From: Caulobacter sp. AP07
GTDB lineage: Bacteria; Pseudomonadota; Alphaproteobacteria; Caulobacterales; Caulobacteraceae
Length of the DNA stretch: 55,144 bases
Reading direction: 5' to 3'
NCBI RefSeq assembly: GCF_000281955.1
Contig: NZ_AKKF01000254.1
Location: 1-55,144 of the forward strand
Shown: positions 9,092-19,100 of the stretch, in pieces
How the letters are laid out: each line of letters starts with the position of its first letter
Position numbering within the stretch: position 1 is the stretch's first letter
Translations under genes and position numbers: made by a program
Notes under the pieces: generated by a model
Databases searched by the model: none
The model's input: only the letters and a program-made list of their open reading frames with translations
Told to the model about the DNA's origin: nothing

Positions 9092-9655
9092 CGGGCGCTC
9101 CATGCCGCCGGTTCTACCGTCGCTCGCTTCCAGCCAGGTCAGCGTGGCGTCGCGCAATTGCCTGGGCGAAGCGTCGGCGGTGAACAAGGCAGCCGCTTCG
9201 TCCGCTCCTGGACGTTCCAGCGTGGCCAATTGGCTACCCAGCAAGCTGGCTGGCATGTAGTGGCCAGCCCGGTGATCGAGGCGGCGCTGGAGCTCGTCCG
9301 GGCTGGCGTCCAGCAGGACGAACCGCGTGGGGGCCGATATCGCGGCTCGAAGACGGTCGCGATAGCTGCGTCTGAGGGCCGAGCAGGCCGCCACGGCCGT
9401 TCCGCCCGACACCAGGGTTTGGCCCATGGCGCGGCCCAACCGATCGAGCCACGGCCAGCGGTCGTCATCAGTGAGCGGCTCGCCGGCGCTCATCTTGGCG
9501 ATCGCGGCCGCGTCGTGAAAATCGTCGCCGTCCAGAAACGGGCAGTTGAGCGCCTGGGCGAGAATGGCGCCGAGCGTCGATTTTCCGCTTCCGCTCACCC
9601 CCATGATGATGATGGCGACGGGCGCGAGGCTGGCGTGGCGAGGGGGCGACTGCAA
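9080..9655 (-). CDS. gntK: Gluconokinase
   Basis: Phosphorylates D-gluconate to 6-phosphogluconate, feeding the Entner-Doudoroff or pentose phosphate pathway. The P-loop GVSGSGKST directly follows a hydrophobic strand (VAIIIM). Downstream, LDGDDFHDAAAIAKMSAGEPLTDDDRWPWL is the classic GntK substrate region, with CSALRRSYRDRLR and DHRAGHYMPASLLGSQLATLE following as in the family. I chose the TTG at 9655 (191 residues) because AAGGA lies six bases upstream; the frame is open to a TTG at 9742, but those residues are not family-like. The gene is divergent from the first beta-helix gene across a perfect palindrome, and convergent with the GntR regulator. Confidence 0.92.
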   Translation of the reverse strand: MQSPPRHASLAPVAIIIMGVSGSGKSTLGAILAQALNCPFLDGDDFHDAAAIAKMSAGEPLTDDDRWPWLDRLGRAMGQTLVSGGTAVAACSALRRSYRDRLRAAISAPTRFVLLDASPDELQRRLDHRAGHYMPASLLGSQLATLERPGADEAAALFTADASPRQLRDATLTWLEASDGRTGGMERPSGH

Positions 9656-9760
9656 GCGGCGTCCTTGGGCTGATCGGCGACAAAGGCTGTCGATAAGGTC
9701 GGCAGGCCAACCGAGCGATTGGAGATGCGGTTCTAGGGGCAAGCCGAGCGAGCGAGAACT

Positions 9761-9774
9761 ACGACCATGGTCGT
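9761..9774. promoter_or_regulatory. Perfect 14-bp palindromic operator candidate
   Basis: ACGACCATGGTCGT is a perfect palindrome in the divergent gap between gluconokinase (106 bp away) and the first beta-helix gene (58 bp away), so one bound dimer could control both directions. The same core precedes the TonB receptor gene at 16092. Confidence 0.65.
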
Positions 9775-9831
9775 GGATGGCGGCCCGTTTCCAACGCCCT
9801 ATCCGTAGTCGAAGTAACTCAGGGGAGCGGC

Positions 9832-12800
9832 ATGAGAGTAGTCACACTGGCGGCGATGATCCTGGCATCCGCGTCCGCGGCGATGGCCGAAACCCAGTCC
9901 GTTCTTCTCGTCGCCCCCGATGATCCGCGCGCGGTCAGCGTCAAGGCCGTTGGCGACGGCCGGGCCGACGACACCGAGGCCGTTCAGCGCGCCATCGACG
10001 CCGCCCGTGACAAGACTGGCCACGGCGTGGTGTTCCTGCCGTCGGGCCGCTACCGCCTGAGCCGCAGCATTCTGGTGCCGCCGGGCGTGCGCATTTTCGG
10101 GGTCGGAGCCAAGCGGCCCGTCTTCGTTCTGGCCCCGAACACCCCCGGATTCCAGAAGGGCGTGGGCACGATGATCGTGTTCACGGGCGGCGACCAATAC
10201 AGCGTCGGCCGAATTCCCGTGCCGGTTCCGACCGTGGTCGGCGCCAAGGATGAGGTGCGCGACGCCAATTCGGGAACCTTCTATTCAGCGCTGAGCAATG
10301 TCGACATAGAGATCGGCGCCGGCAATCCGGCCGCGGCTGGGGTTCGGTTTCGCATGGCCCAGCACGCCTTCCTCAGCCATATGGACTTCCACCTGGGCTC
10401 GGCTTTCGCCGGCGTCTACCAGGCTGGCAACGTCATGGAAGACGTCCACTTCCACGGCGGCCGCTACGGCATCGTCACGGAAAAGACCTCGCCGGCCTGG
10501 CAGTTCACCCTGATGGACTCGACCTTCGACGGCCAGCGCGACGCGGCGATCCGCGAGCATGAGGTGGACCTGACGCTGGTCAATGTCGCCATGCGCGACA
10601 CGCCCGTCGGCATCGAGATCGATCGCGGCTACAGCGACTCCCTGTGGGGCAAGAACGTGCGCTTCGAGAACGTCTCGAAGGCCGCCGTCGTCATCTCCGC
10701 CGAAGACAACGTCTTCACCCAGGTGGGCTTCGACAACGCCGTGGCGACCAATACGCCGATGTTCGCCCGCTTCCGCGACAGCGGCAAGACCGTGGCCGGC
10801 AAGGGGCGCGCCTATCGGGTGGCCTCGTTCACCTACGGCTTGACGCTGCCGGGCCTTGGCCAGATGGGCGAGTACAAGACCCAGGCCGATATCACCGCGC
10901 TGCCGGCGCCGCCGGCGGTCGCGACGCCGGCCATCCGCCCGCTGCCGCCGGTGAGCGCGTGGACCAACGTCAAGACGCTGGGAGTCAAGGGCGACGGCGA
11001 GACCGACGACACCGCCGCGCTGCAGGCGGCGATCGAAACCCACCGCGTGCTCTATCTGCCGATCGGCTTCTACAAGATCACCGACACGCTGCGGCTTCGC
11101 CCGGACACCGTGCTGGTCGGTCTGCATCCGGCCATCACCCAGCTTGTCCTGCCCGACAACAATCCTCGCCATGCCGGGGTCGGCGCCGTCACGCCGATGA
11201 TCGAGACGCCGCGGGGCGGCGACAACATCCTGTCCGGGATCGGGCTGTTCACCGGCCGCGTCAATCCACGCGCTTCGGCGCTGCTCTGGCGGTCGGGCGA
11301 GCGCTCGCAGGTCACGGACGTCAAGATCATGGGCGGCGGCGGCACGCCGACCATGGACGGCAAGCCGCTGGGCGCGGCCCAGGCGCGCAGCGGTGACCCG
11401 GTGGCGGACGGTCGCTGGGACGGTCAATATCCCAGCATCTGGGTGACCGACGGCGGCGGCGGCACGTTCGCCAATGTCTGGAGCCCCAACACCTTCGCTT
11501 CGGCCGGCTTCTACATTTCCGACACCAGCACGCCCGGCCATATCTACGAGGTGTCGGTCGAGCACCACGTGCGCAACGAATTCGTACTCGACAACGTCCA
11601 GAACTGGGAATTCCTGGCCCCGCAGACGGAGCAGGAGGTCGGCGACGGGCCGGATGCCGTCTCGCTGGAGGTGCGCAACTCGCGCAACATCCTGTTCGCC
11701 AATTATCATGGCTATCGGGTGACGCGGTCGTACCATCCCGCCGAGACGGCGGTGAAGCTGTTCAACTCGTCCGACATCCGTTTCCGCAACGTACACATCA
11801 ACGCCGAGAGCGGCGTCGCGCTGTGCGGCGCGAGTGGCTGCGGGACGTATCTGCGGGCCAGCAAGTATCCCTTCGAGAACGCGATCCAGGACAAGACCCG
11901 CAAGCTGGAAGTGCGGGAGCGTGAGTTCGCCGTGCTCGACGTTTCCAGCCAGCCCACGCCGGCCGCCCAGGCCAGCGACGGGAAAGTGCAGAAGCTGGAG
12001 ACCGGCTTCTGGTCGATTTCGGGCGCGACGGTGGGCGCGGACGGCGCGCTCTACTTCGTCGAGAAGCGCTTCCAGCGGATCTATCGCTGGACCGAGGCCC
12101 GCGGGCTGGAAGTGGTGCGCGACCACGCGCTGGATCCCGTGAACCTGGCGGTCGACCGGTCCGGCAAGCTGCTGGTGCTGTCCTCGTACGGCCCGCAGGG
12201 AACGGTCTATTCGATCGATCCGAACGGGCCCAAGGACCAGATGACGACGATCGCGGCGACCCCGTCGGCGCCCGTTCCGGACGCCAAGACGCTGTTGCCG
12301 GTCAACTGGTGGAACAATGGTGAGTTCAAGGATCAGTACGATCCGTCGACGGACCACTTCACCACCCTGGCCGAAATGTTCGCCCGAGACGCCGGCGCGC
12401 CCAAGGCCCAGGCGTACGTTTCGCCCGATGGCAGCCTGGTTCTGCCGGCCTTCCGCGTATGGGAGCAAGGCCCTCCCGACCATGTCGGCTGGCGCTGGTC
12501 CGACACCTTGCAGACCCACGGCCTGATCGGGGCGGGACTCGGCGAGCGCGTATTCGTCACCAACGAGTCCGAAGGCAAGACCTATAGCGGCAAGGTCGGT
12601 CCCGGCGGCGCCCTGACGGACCTGAAGGTGTTCGCCAACCGGGGCGGGGAGAGCGTCGCGGTCGACGGCCAGGGGCAGGTGTTCGTCGCCAATGGCCAGA
12701 TCTTCAAATACGCGGCCGATGGCCAGCCTGCCGGGCGTATCGACCTGCCCGAGCGGCCGCTGCAGCTGATCTTCGGCGGACCAGACCGGCGCACCTTGTT

Positions 12801-12840
12801 CGTCCTGACCCACCATTCGCTCTATGCGGTGACGCCCTGA
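9832..12840 (+). CDS. Exported double beta-helix (Pectate_lyase_3/GH55-like) protein with C-terminal gluconolactonase-like propeller
   Basis: 1,002 residues; AGGGGAG precedes the ATG and a signal peptide ends near AAMAE. Residues ~25-300 and ~380-640 each begin with the pectate-lyase-3 hallmark (GDGRADDTEAVQRAID and GDGETDDTAALQAAIE) and continue as parallel beta-helix. Two such domains in one chain is the architecture of GH55 exo-beta-1,3-glucanases, but catalytic residues cannot be assigned by eye. Residues ~720-1002 have propeller-like repeats (DGALYFVEKRFQRIYRW, NLAVDRSGKLLVLSS, GESVAVDGQGQVFVANG) of the SMP-30/gluconolactonase type. Neighbouring gluconokinase, TonB receptor and MFS genes suggest processing of a polysaccharide or lactone-releasing glycan outside the cytoplasm. 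Substrate unknown. Confidence 0.82.
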   Translation: MRVVTLAAMILASASAAMAETQSVLLVAPDDPRAVSVKAVGDGRADDTEAVQRAIDAARDKTGHGVVFLPSGRYRLSRSILVPPGVRIFGVGAKRPVFVLAPNTPGFQKGVGTMIVFTGGDQYSVGRIPVPVPTVVGAKDEVRDANSGTFYSALSNVDIEIGAGNPAAAGVRFRMAQHAFLSHMDFHLGSAFAGVYQAGNVMEDVHFHGGRYGIVTEKTSPAWQFTLMDSTFDGQRDAAIREHEVDLTLVNVAMRDTPVGIEIDRGYSDSLWGKNVRFENVSKAAVVISAEDNVFTQVGFDNAVATNTPMFARFRDSGKTVAGKGRAYRVASFTYGLTLPGLGQMGEYKTQADITALPAPPAVATPAIRPLPPVSAWTNVKTLGVKGDGETDDTAALQAAIETHRVLYLPIGFYKITDTLRLRPDTVLVGLHPAITQLVLPDNNPRHAGVGAVTPMIETPRGGDNILSGIGLFTGRVNPRASALLWRSGERSQVTDVKIMGGGGTPTMDGKPLGAAQARSGDPVADGRWDGQYPSIWVTDGGGGTFANVWSPNTFASAGFYISDTSTPGHIYEVSVEHHVRNEFVLDNVQNWEFLAPQTEQEVGDGPDAVSLEVRNSRNILFANYHGYRVTRSYHPAETAVKLFNSSDIRFRNVHINAESGVALCGASGCGTYLRASKYPFENAIQDKTRKLEVREREFAVLDVSSQPTPAAQASDGKVQKLETGFWSISGATVGADGALYFVEKRFQRIYRWTEARGLEVVRDHALDPVNLAVDRSGKLLVLSSYGPQGTVYSIDPNGPKDQMTTIAATPSAPVPDAKTLLPVNWWNNGEFKDQYDPSTDHFTTLAEMFARDAGAPKAQAYVSPDGSLVLPAFRVWEQGPPDHVGWRWSDTLQTHGLIGAGLGERVFVTNESEGKTYSGKVGPGGALTDLKVFANRGGESVAVDGQGQVFVANGQIFKYAADGQPAGRIDLPERPLQLIFGGPDRRTLFVLTHHSLYAVTP

Positions 12841-12926
12841 CGCGCGCCAATCAGACACTTCAATGAGTCCCATCGCGGATCACCGGCGCCATCTCCGGTG
12901 AGACGCCCACAATCCACCCCAGACTA

Positions 12927-12953
12927 GTCCCGGCCTCGCGCCGGGACGCTTTT
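12927..12953 (+). terminator. Rho-independent terminator
   Basis: GTCCCGGC and GCCGGGAC form an 8-bp stem around a five-base loop, followed by GCTTTT. It lies between the two beta-helix paralogues, so the second gene may need its own promoter or read-through. The tail overlaps the translation start region of the next gene. Confidence 0.7.
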
Positions 12954-12965
12954 GTGAGGTTCGAA

Positions 12966-15900
12966 ATGCAAGGCTGGGCTGGAACATGGATGGCGGCGTT
13001 CGTCCTGCTGTTGGCGACAGGCGCTCCGGCGTCGGCCTCGGTTTCAGCCTTCGCGGCGGCGCCTGACGATCCTCGCGCGATCGTGGCGCAGGGCAGGGGC
13101 GACGGCCGCGCGGACGATAGCGCCGCCCTCCAAAGCGCGATCGATGCGGCCGCGGCCAAGCCGGGCGGCGGCTTGGTGTTTTTGCCCTCGGGCCGCTACC
13201 GGATCAGCAAGACGATCTTTCTGTGGCCGGGCGTCCGCGTGTTCGGGATTGGCGCGACCCGCCCGCTGATCCTGCTCGGCGACGCCACGCCCGGGTTCCA
13301 GAAGGGCCTGGCCAACATGGTGATCTTCGCCGGCGCCAAGCTGGACCCGGCGCGGCGCGTCCCGTTCCCACCGCCCGGGAGCGTTCCCTTCAACAAGGAT
13401 GTCGCCGACGCGAACCCGAACACCTTCTATTCGGCGATGAGCAACATCGACTTCAAGATCGGCCAGGGCAATCCAGCGGCGACGGCGATCCGCTTCCACG
13501 CCGCCCAGCATGCCTATCTCAGCCACATGACGTTCGACATCGGGTCTGGCCTGGCGGGCCTGTATCAGGTCGCCAACGAGGCCGAGGACCTGCACTTCAA
13601 GGGCGGTCGCTACGGCATTCTGGCCGAGAAGACGTCGCCGGGCTGGGGGTTCGTGCTGCTCGACTCGACCTTCGAAGGCCAGCGCGACGCGGGGATCCGC
13701 GAGCATGAGGCCGGCCTGACCTTGGTCAATGTGGCCTTGCGCGATACGCCGGTGGGGATCGAGATCGACCGCGGCTACGGCGATTGGCTGTGGGGCAAGG
13801 ACGTCCGGTTCGAGAACGTCTCGAAGGCCGGGGTCGTCATCTCCAATGAGACCAGCGTCTATACCCAGGTCGGTTTCGAGAACGCGGTGGCCGTCAACAC
13901 CCCCGTGTTCGCCCGCTTCCGCGACAGCGGCAAGACGATGCCGGGCGAGGGGGGCGCCTATCGGGTGGCGTCCTTCAACCATGGCCTGACCCTGCCTGGC
14001 CTGGGCCAGATGGGCGTGACCAGGACACAGATGAAGGTGAAGGCCGTCGCGCCGCCGCCCGGCGCGCCCGCGCCGGCGATCCGCGCCCTGCCGGCCGTAT
14101 CCGAGTGGGCCAATGTCCGCGCGCTCGGCGCCAAGGGCGACAACGTCACCGACGACACCGCCGCCATCCAGCGCGCCATCGACAGCCATCGGGTCGTCTA
14201 TTTCCCGACCGGCTTCTACGTCGTCACCGACACTCTACGGCTGCGGCCCGATACGGTGCTGATCGGGCTGCACCCGAGCCTGACCCAGATCGTGCTGCCT
14301 GATCGCACCCCAGGCTATCAGGGTGTCGGCGCGCCCAAGGCGCTGGTGTTGTCGGCGGCCAAGGGCGACAACGTCGTCTCGGGGCTGGGCCTCAACACCG
14401 GCGGCGTCAATCCACGCGCCACGGCTCTGCTGTGGACCGCGGGCGAGACCTCGATGGTCAATGACGTCAAGTTCCAGGGCGGCCACGGCACCACCCTCTA
14501 CGACGGCGCGCATTTCAACCCGTACAACGCCAACGCCACGGCCGACGCCGATCCGGCCAAGCGCTGGGCGGGCCAGTACCCCAGCCTGTGGGTGACGGAC
14601 GGCGGCGGCGGCACATTCGCCAACATCTGGAGTCCCAGCACCTACGCCTATTCGGGGATCTACATTTCCGACACGCAAACGCCCGGTCATATCTACCAGG
14701 CCTCGGTCGAACACCATGTGCGGTCCGAGATCAGTCTCAACCGGGTCGCCCACTGGGAGCTTCTGGCGCCGCAGACCGAGGAGGAGGCCGGCGAGGGCGA
14801 GGACACGGTCTCGCTGGAGATCCGCGACTCGCACGACATCCTGGTCGCCAACTATCACGCCTATCGCGTCACCCGGACGCGCAAGCCGGCGCCGGCGGCG
14901 GCCAAGATCTACAATTCCCACGACATCCGCCTGCGCAACGTGGCGGTGAACGCCGAAAGCGGGGTGGGGCTATGTGACGAGAACGGCTGCGCCACCTTCC
15001 TGCGCCTGAGCAAGTATCCGTACGAGAACGCCGTGCAGGACGTCACCAGCGGACTGGAGGTGCGCGAACGGCAGTTCGCGGTGCTGGACCTGCCGGCCAA
15101 TCCGCCGCCGGTGGCGGCCTCGGTCTTCCCCGCCGGCGCCAGCGTGGAAAAGCTGGGCGACGGCTTCCATTCGTTGGGCGGCGGCGCCGTCGACGCGGCC
15201 GGAACGCTCTACTTCACCGACCGCCGCCACCAGCGCATCTACAGCTGGTCGGGCGAGCACAAGCTGTCGATCGTGCGCGACAACGCGCTGGATCCCATCA
15301 ACCTGGCTGTCGACGGGGCGGGAAACCTGCTGGTGCTGTCGTCGGACGGCCGCGACGGCGCGGTCTACAGCTTCAAGCCGGGCAGCCCCGACACCGAGGT
15401 CACGGTGATCGCACCGACCCCAGCGGCCGACCACCCGGGCGCGGCGACCGTGCTGCCGGTCAACTGGTGGAACAACGGCGAGTTCAAGGACCAGCTGGAT
15501 CTCCGGACCTATCAGTTCACGACCCTGGAGCAGATGTTCGCCCGCGACATGGCGCTCCCGAAGCCCAAGGAATACGTCTCGCCGGATGGCAGCCTGGTCT
15601 TGCCGGCCTACCGCGTCTTCCAGCAGGGCCCGCCTGACTTCCGGGGCCTGCGCTTCTCCGATGCGCTCGACACCTATGGCTTCACGACGACCAGGCCGGG
15701 GCAACGGGTGTTCGTCACCAACGGCTCGGAAAACAGGACCTACAGCGGCTTGGTTGGAAAGCACGGCGCCATCACCGACCTGCGGCCCTTCGCCAACCGC
15801 GGCGGCGAGAGCGTCGCGACGGACGGGGAGGGGCGTGTCTACGTCGCCAACGGCCAGGTGTTCGTCTACGCCCCGGACGGCCGGGAGTTGGGGCGCGTGG

Positions 15901-16001
15901 ACATACCTGAACGACCGTTGCAACTGCTCTTCGGCGGCCCTGACAAGCAGACGCTGTTTGTCCTGACCCATCACGCGCTCTACGCGGTGCGGCGCCCATA
16001 G
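12966..16001 (+). CDS. Paralogue of the exported double beta-helix/propeller protein
   Basis: 1,011 residues from the ATG at 12966 (GAGG upstream; a GTG at 12954 is also in frame but overlaps the terminator tail). Signal peptide WMAAFVLLLATGAPASASV. Same domain order as the preceding gene: beta-helix 1 from GDGRADDSAALQSAIDA, beta-helix 2 from ~residue 385 (GDNVTDDTAAIQRAID), propeller from ~730. Long blocks are nearly the same in both proteins (EIDRGYGDWLWGKDVRFENV; VNWWNNGEFKDQ; NRGGESVATDG), so this is a tandem duplication. Divergence is highest near the N-terminus and in the domain linkers (GAPAPAIRALPAV; NPPPVAASVFPAG). The pair may differ in linkage or chain-end specificity. Confidence 0.82.
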   Translation: MQGWAGTWMAAFVLLLATGAPASASVSAFAAAPDDPRAIVAQGRGDGRADDSAALQSAIDAAAAKPGGGLVFLPSGRYRISKTIFLWPGVRVFGIGATRPLILLGDATPGFQKGLANMVIFAGAKLDPARRVPFPPPGSVPFNKDVADANPNTFYSAMSNIDFKIGQGNPAATAIRFHAAQHAYLSHMTFDIGSGLAGLYQVANEAEDLHFKGGRYGILAEKTSPGWGFVLLDSTFEGQRDAGIREHEAGLTLVNVALRDTPVGIEIDRGYGDWLWGKDVRFENVSKAGVVISNETSVYTQVGFENAVAVNTPVFARFRDSGKTMPGEGGAYRVASFNHGLTLPGLGQMGVTRTQMKVKAVAPPPGAPAPAIRALPAVSEWANVRALGAKGDNVTDDTAAIQRAIDSHRVVYFPTGFYVVTDTLRLRPDTVLIGLHPSLTQIVLPDRTPGYQGVGAPKALVLSAAKGDNVVSGLGLNTGGVNPRATALLWTAGETSMVNDVKFQGGHGTTLYDGAHFNPYNANATADADPAKRWAGQYPSLWVTDGGGGTFANIWSPSTYAYSGIYISDTQTPGHIYQASVEHHVRSEISLNRVAHWELLAPQTEEEAGEGEDTVSLEIRDSHDILVANYHAYRVTRTRKPAPAAAKIYNSHDIRLRNVAVNAESGVGLCDENGCATFLRLSKYPYENAVQDVTSGLEVRERQFAVLDLPANPPPVAASVFPAGASVEKLGDGFHSLGGGAVDAAGTLYFTDRRHQRIYSWSGEHKLSIVRDNALDPINLAVDGAGNLLVLSSDGRDGAVYSFKPGSPDTEVTVIAPTPAADHPGAATVLPVNWWNNGEFKDQLDLRTYQFTTLEQMFARDMALPKPKEYVSPDGSLVLPAYRVFQQGPPDFRGLRFSDALDTYGFTTTRPGQRVFVTNGSENRTYSGLVGKHGAITDLRPFANRGGESVATDGEGRVYVANGQVFVYAPDGRELGRVDIPERPLQLLFGGPDKQTLFVLTHHALYAVRRP

Positions 16002-16035
16002 AACCACGACCATGCGGTCGCCGAGTGCTTCGGAG

Positions 16036-16055
16036 AAGGGCGCCGGCGCGCCCTT
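16036..16055 (+). terminator. Hairpin downstream of second beta-helix gene
   Basis: AAGGGCGC and GCGCCCTT form a perfect 8-bp stem with a four-base loop, 34 bp after the stop. Only a weak T-run follows, so termination may be partial. Confidence 0.5.
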
Positions 16056-16091
16056 GACTCCGCCTGTGCCGGCGCCGGCGATCGCCCGACC

Positions 16092-16107
16092 TACGACCAT
16101 GGTCGTA
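16092..16107. promoter_or_regulatory. Perfect 16-bp palindromic operator candidate
   Basis: TACGACCATGGTCGTA is a perfect palindrome sharing the 14-bp core of 9761-9774. It lies 80 bp upstream of the TonB receptor start. A weaker half-match (CACGACCATG) lies at 16005-16014. Confidence 0.65.
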
Positions 16108-16187
16108 ATGGTTAGCACCCCACTTGTCTGACAACTTCGCGCCAGGCCATCGCTGATGGACTCAACGAAAAACGGGAGGCTGCAGGG

Positions 16188-19100
16188 ATGAGTGCTTTAG
16201 GTCGGACGCGACGGGGATCGCCCTTTTTGAACGTGTTGTTCGCGACGAGTGCGGTCGCGATGATCGCATCGGCTGGATCAGCCGGCGCACAAGCGGCGCA
16301 GGCTCCTGCGTCGTCGGAGGCCGCCGACTCGACCGTGGGCGAGATCGTGGTCACCGGCTCGCGGATCAGGTCCACCGGCTTTACCGCGCCCACGCCGACC
16401 CAAGCTCTGGGCCAGGCCGACCTGGAGCGTAACGCCGAGCCGAACATCTTCACGACCATCGCCCAACTGCCTTCCTTGCAGGGGTCGACGGGTGCGACCA
16501 CGGGCACGTTCAGCACCTCGAGCGGTCAGCAGGGCCTGAGCTCGTTCTCGCTGCGCGGCCTGGGCCCCATCCGGACCCTGACCCTGCTGGACGGCCAACG
16601 GGTGGTTCCGGCCAACATCACCGGCGTTCCCGACATCAGCCTGTTCCCGCAACTGCTGGTCCAGCGGGTCGATGTCGTGACCGGCGGCGCCTCGGCCTCC
16701 TACGGCTCCGACGCGGTCGGCGGCGTGGTCAACTTCATCACCGACAAGCACTTCGAAGGCTTCAAGGCCAATGTCTCCGCCGGGGTCACGACCTATGGCG
16801 ACGACAAGCAGTTTGTGTTGCAACTCGCGGGCGGCAAGGCCTTCCTGAACGACCGCCTGCACGTGCAGGTCAGCGCCGAATATGACGAGGAAGAGGGCGT
16901 TCCGGCCGGCGGCTTCGGCGAGGACGCGCCGGGCAGCCGCGACTGGTACACGACCGCCACCCTGGTCAATCGCGGCGTCACCAACGACGGCTCGCCGCAA
17001 TACCTCTACCGCGAGCACGCCCAGGCCTATCAGTACACCAAGTACGGCCTGATCAGCGCCGGGCCGCTGCAGGGCACCGCCTTCGACAAGAACGGCAATC
17101 CCTTCCAGTTCCAGTACGGCTCGAACGGCGTGCCGACCAAGACCTCGGCCCCCTCTCCGACCGCTGGCCAGGTCATCGGCTGCTATTCGAACGGCGGTTT
17201 CTGCGTCGGGGGCGATCTGTCAGGCAACGTCGGCGTCGGCACCTCGCTGCAGTCCGAAATCACGCGGATGAACAGCTACGGCCGCATCGCCTACGACATC
17301 GACGACAACAACGAGATCTATGGAACGCTGAACATCGCGCGCGTCGAATCCGCCAACCAGCCCAATCCGGGCGGGGCGACGACGGGCCTGACGATGCAGT
17401 GCTCCAACCCCTACCTGCCGGCCTCGGTCGCGGCCGCCTGCGCCACCAACGGCATCACCCAGTTCACGTTCGGCACCAGCAACGCGCTGCTGCCGCGCAA
17501 CATCTCGGTGCATCCGACGCGGACCCAGTATCGCGGCGTGATCGGCGCCGACGGCAAGTTCGCCGCCTTCGGCACGGACTGGCACTATGACGCCTACTAC
17601 ACGCACGGCGAGAACACGACGAACATCCACGTCAACGACATCATGCTGAACCCGCGGTATCGGCTGGCCGTCCAGGCGACCACGCTGAACGGCCAGATCG
17701 TCTGCGCCGACGCGACCGCCCGCGCCAACGGGTGCCAACCGATCAACGTGTTCGGCGGTCAGACGCCCAGCGACGCGGCCCTGGCCTACATCACCCCGAA
17801 GAACGGCCCGTATCAGCACTCGGTCCAGAAGCAGGACGTGGCCAGCATCAACTTCAGCGGCGAGCCCATCCAGGGCTGGGCCGGTCCGATCGCGCTGGCC
17901 TTCGGCGCCGAGTACCGCCGCGAGCAGTACCACGTCCAAGGCGACCCCTACGGCGACGGGTCGGCGGCCTCGCCCTATACCGCCGAGTATCCGGCCGACC
18001 CGGCTCTAAACACGGTGGGCAACAACTGGTTCGCGGGCAACTATCACTCGGGCGCCGGCAAATACAGCGTCAAGGAAGCCTACGCGGAAGTGAACGTGCC
18101 GCTGGTGGACTCCGAAGCCGCCGGCAAGGCCAACCTCAACATGGCTGGCCGCTGGACCGACTACAGCACCTCGGGCACCGTCTATACCTGGAAGGTCGGT
18201 GGCACCTGGGACACGCCGATCGACGGGATCCGCCTGCGGGCCGTGACCTCGCGTGACGTCCGCGCGCCCAACCTGTCGGAGCTGTTCGCCGCGCCGGTCA
18301 CGACTACGCTGCCCAACTTCACCATTCCCTCGAACGGCACGCCCCCAGCGGGCCAACCCGCGGGACCAGGCGCGCTGACGCTCTTCCAGAACGTGATCGG
18401 CAACCCGAACCTGAAACCGGAAATCGCCAAGAACTTCACGCTTGGCGTCGTCCTGGCGAACCCGAAGTGGCTGCCGGGCTTCAGCGCCTCCGTCGACTGG
18501 TACAACATCGTGCTGGACGGCGGCATCTCCAGCCTGAGCGCTCAGCAGGTGGTCAACTTCTGCTATGCGGGTTTGACGCAGTACTGCGGCAACTTCAACC
18601 TCAACCCGGGCGCCCCCTTCGTCAACGCCCAGGTGTTCAACCTGGCCTCGATCAAGACCAGCGGCTTCGACATCGAGGCCAGCTACCGGTTCGACATCCC
18701 CAGCGTGCCGGGTCACTTCGACCTGCGCGGCCTGGCGACGAACACCCACAAGTACGTCACCAATCAAGGCTTCCCCGGCGGCTCCGTTATCGATACCGCG
18801 GGCCAGAACTCGGGCAATACGCCGGACTGGAAGGTTCTCGCCGTCCAGACCTGGAGTTCCGACCGGTTTAGCATCAGCCTGCAGGAGCGCTGGTTCAGCG
18901 ACGGCGTCATCGGCGGCCAGTACATCGAGTGCGCCGCCGGCAGCTGTCCGGTGGGTAGAAGCCCGGCCGATAACAACAACTATCCGACGATCGACTACAA
19001 CCAGATGAAGGGCGCCACCTATGTCGACGTGAGCGGCTCCTACGAGGTGAAGAAGGGACTGACGGCCTATTTCAAGGTCGCCAACCTGTTCAACAAGGAT

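Noticed and set aside
9656..9742. Longer N-terminus for gluconokinase
   Set aside because: The extra 29 residues start at a TTG without a ribosome binding site, and gluconokinases normally begin just before the P-loop strand.
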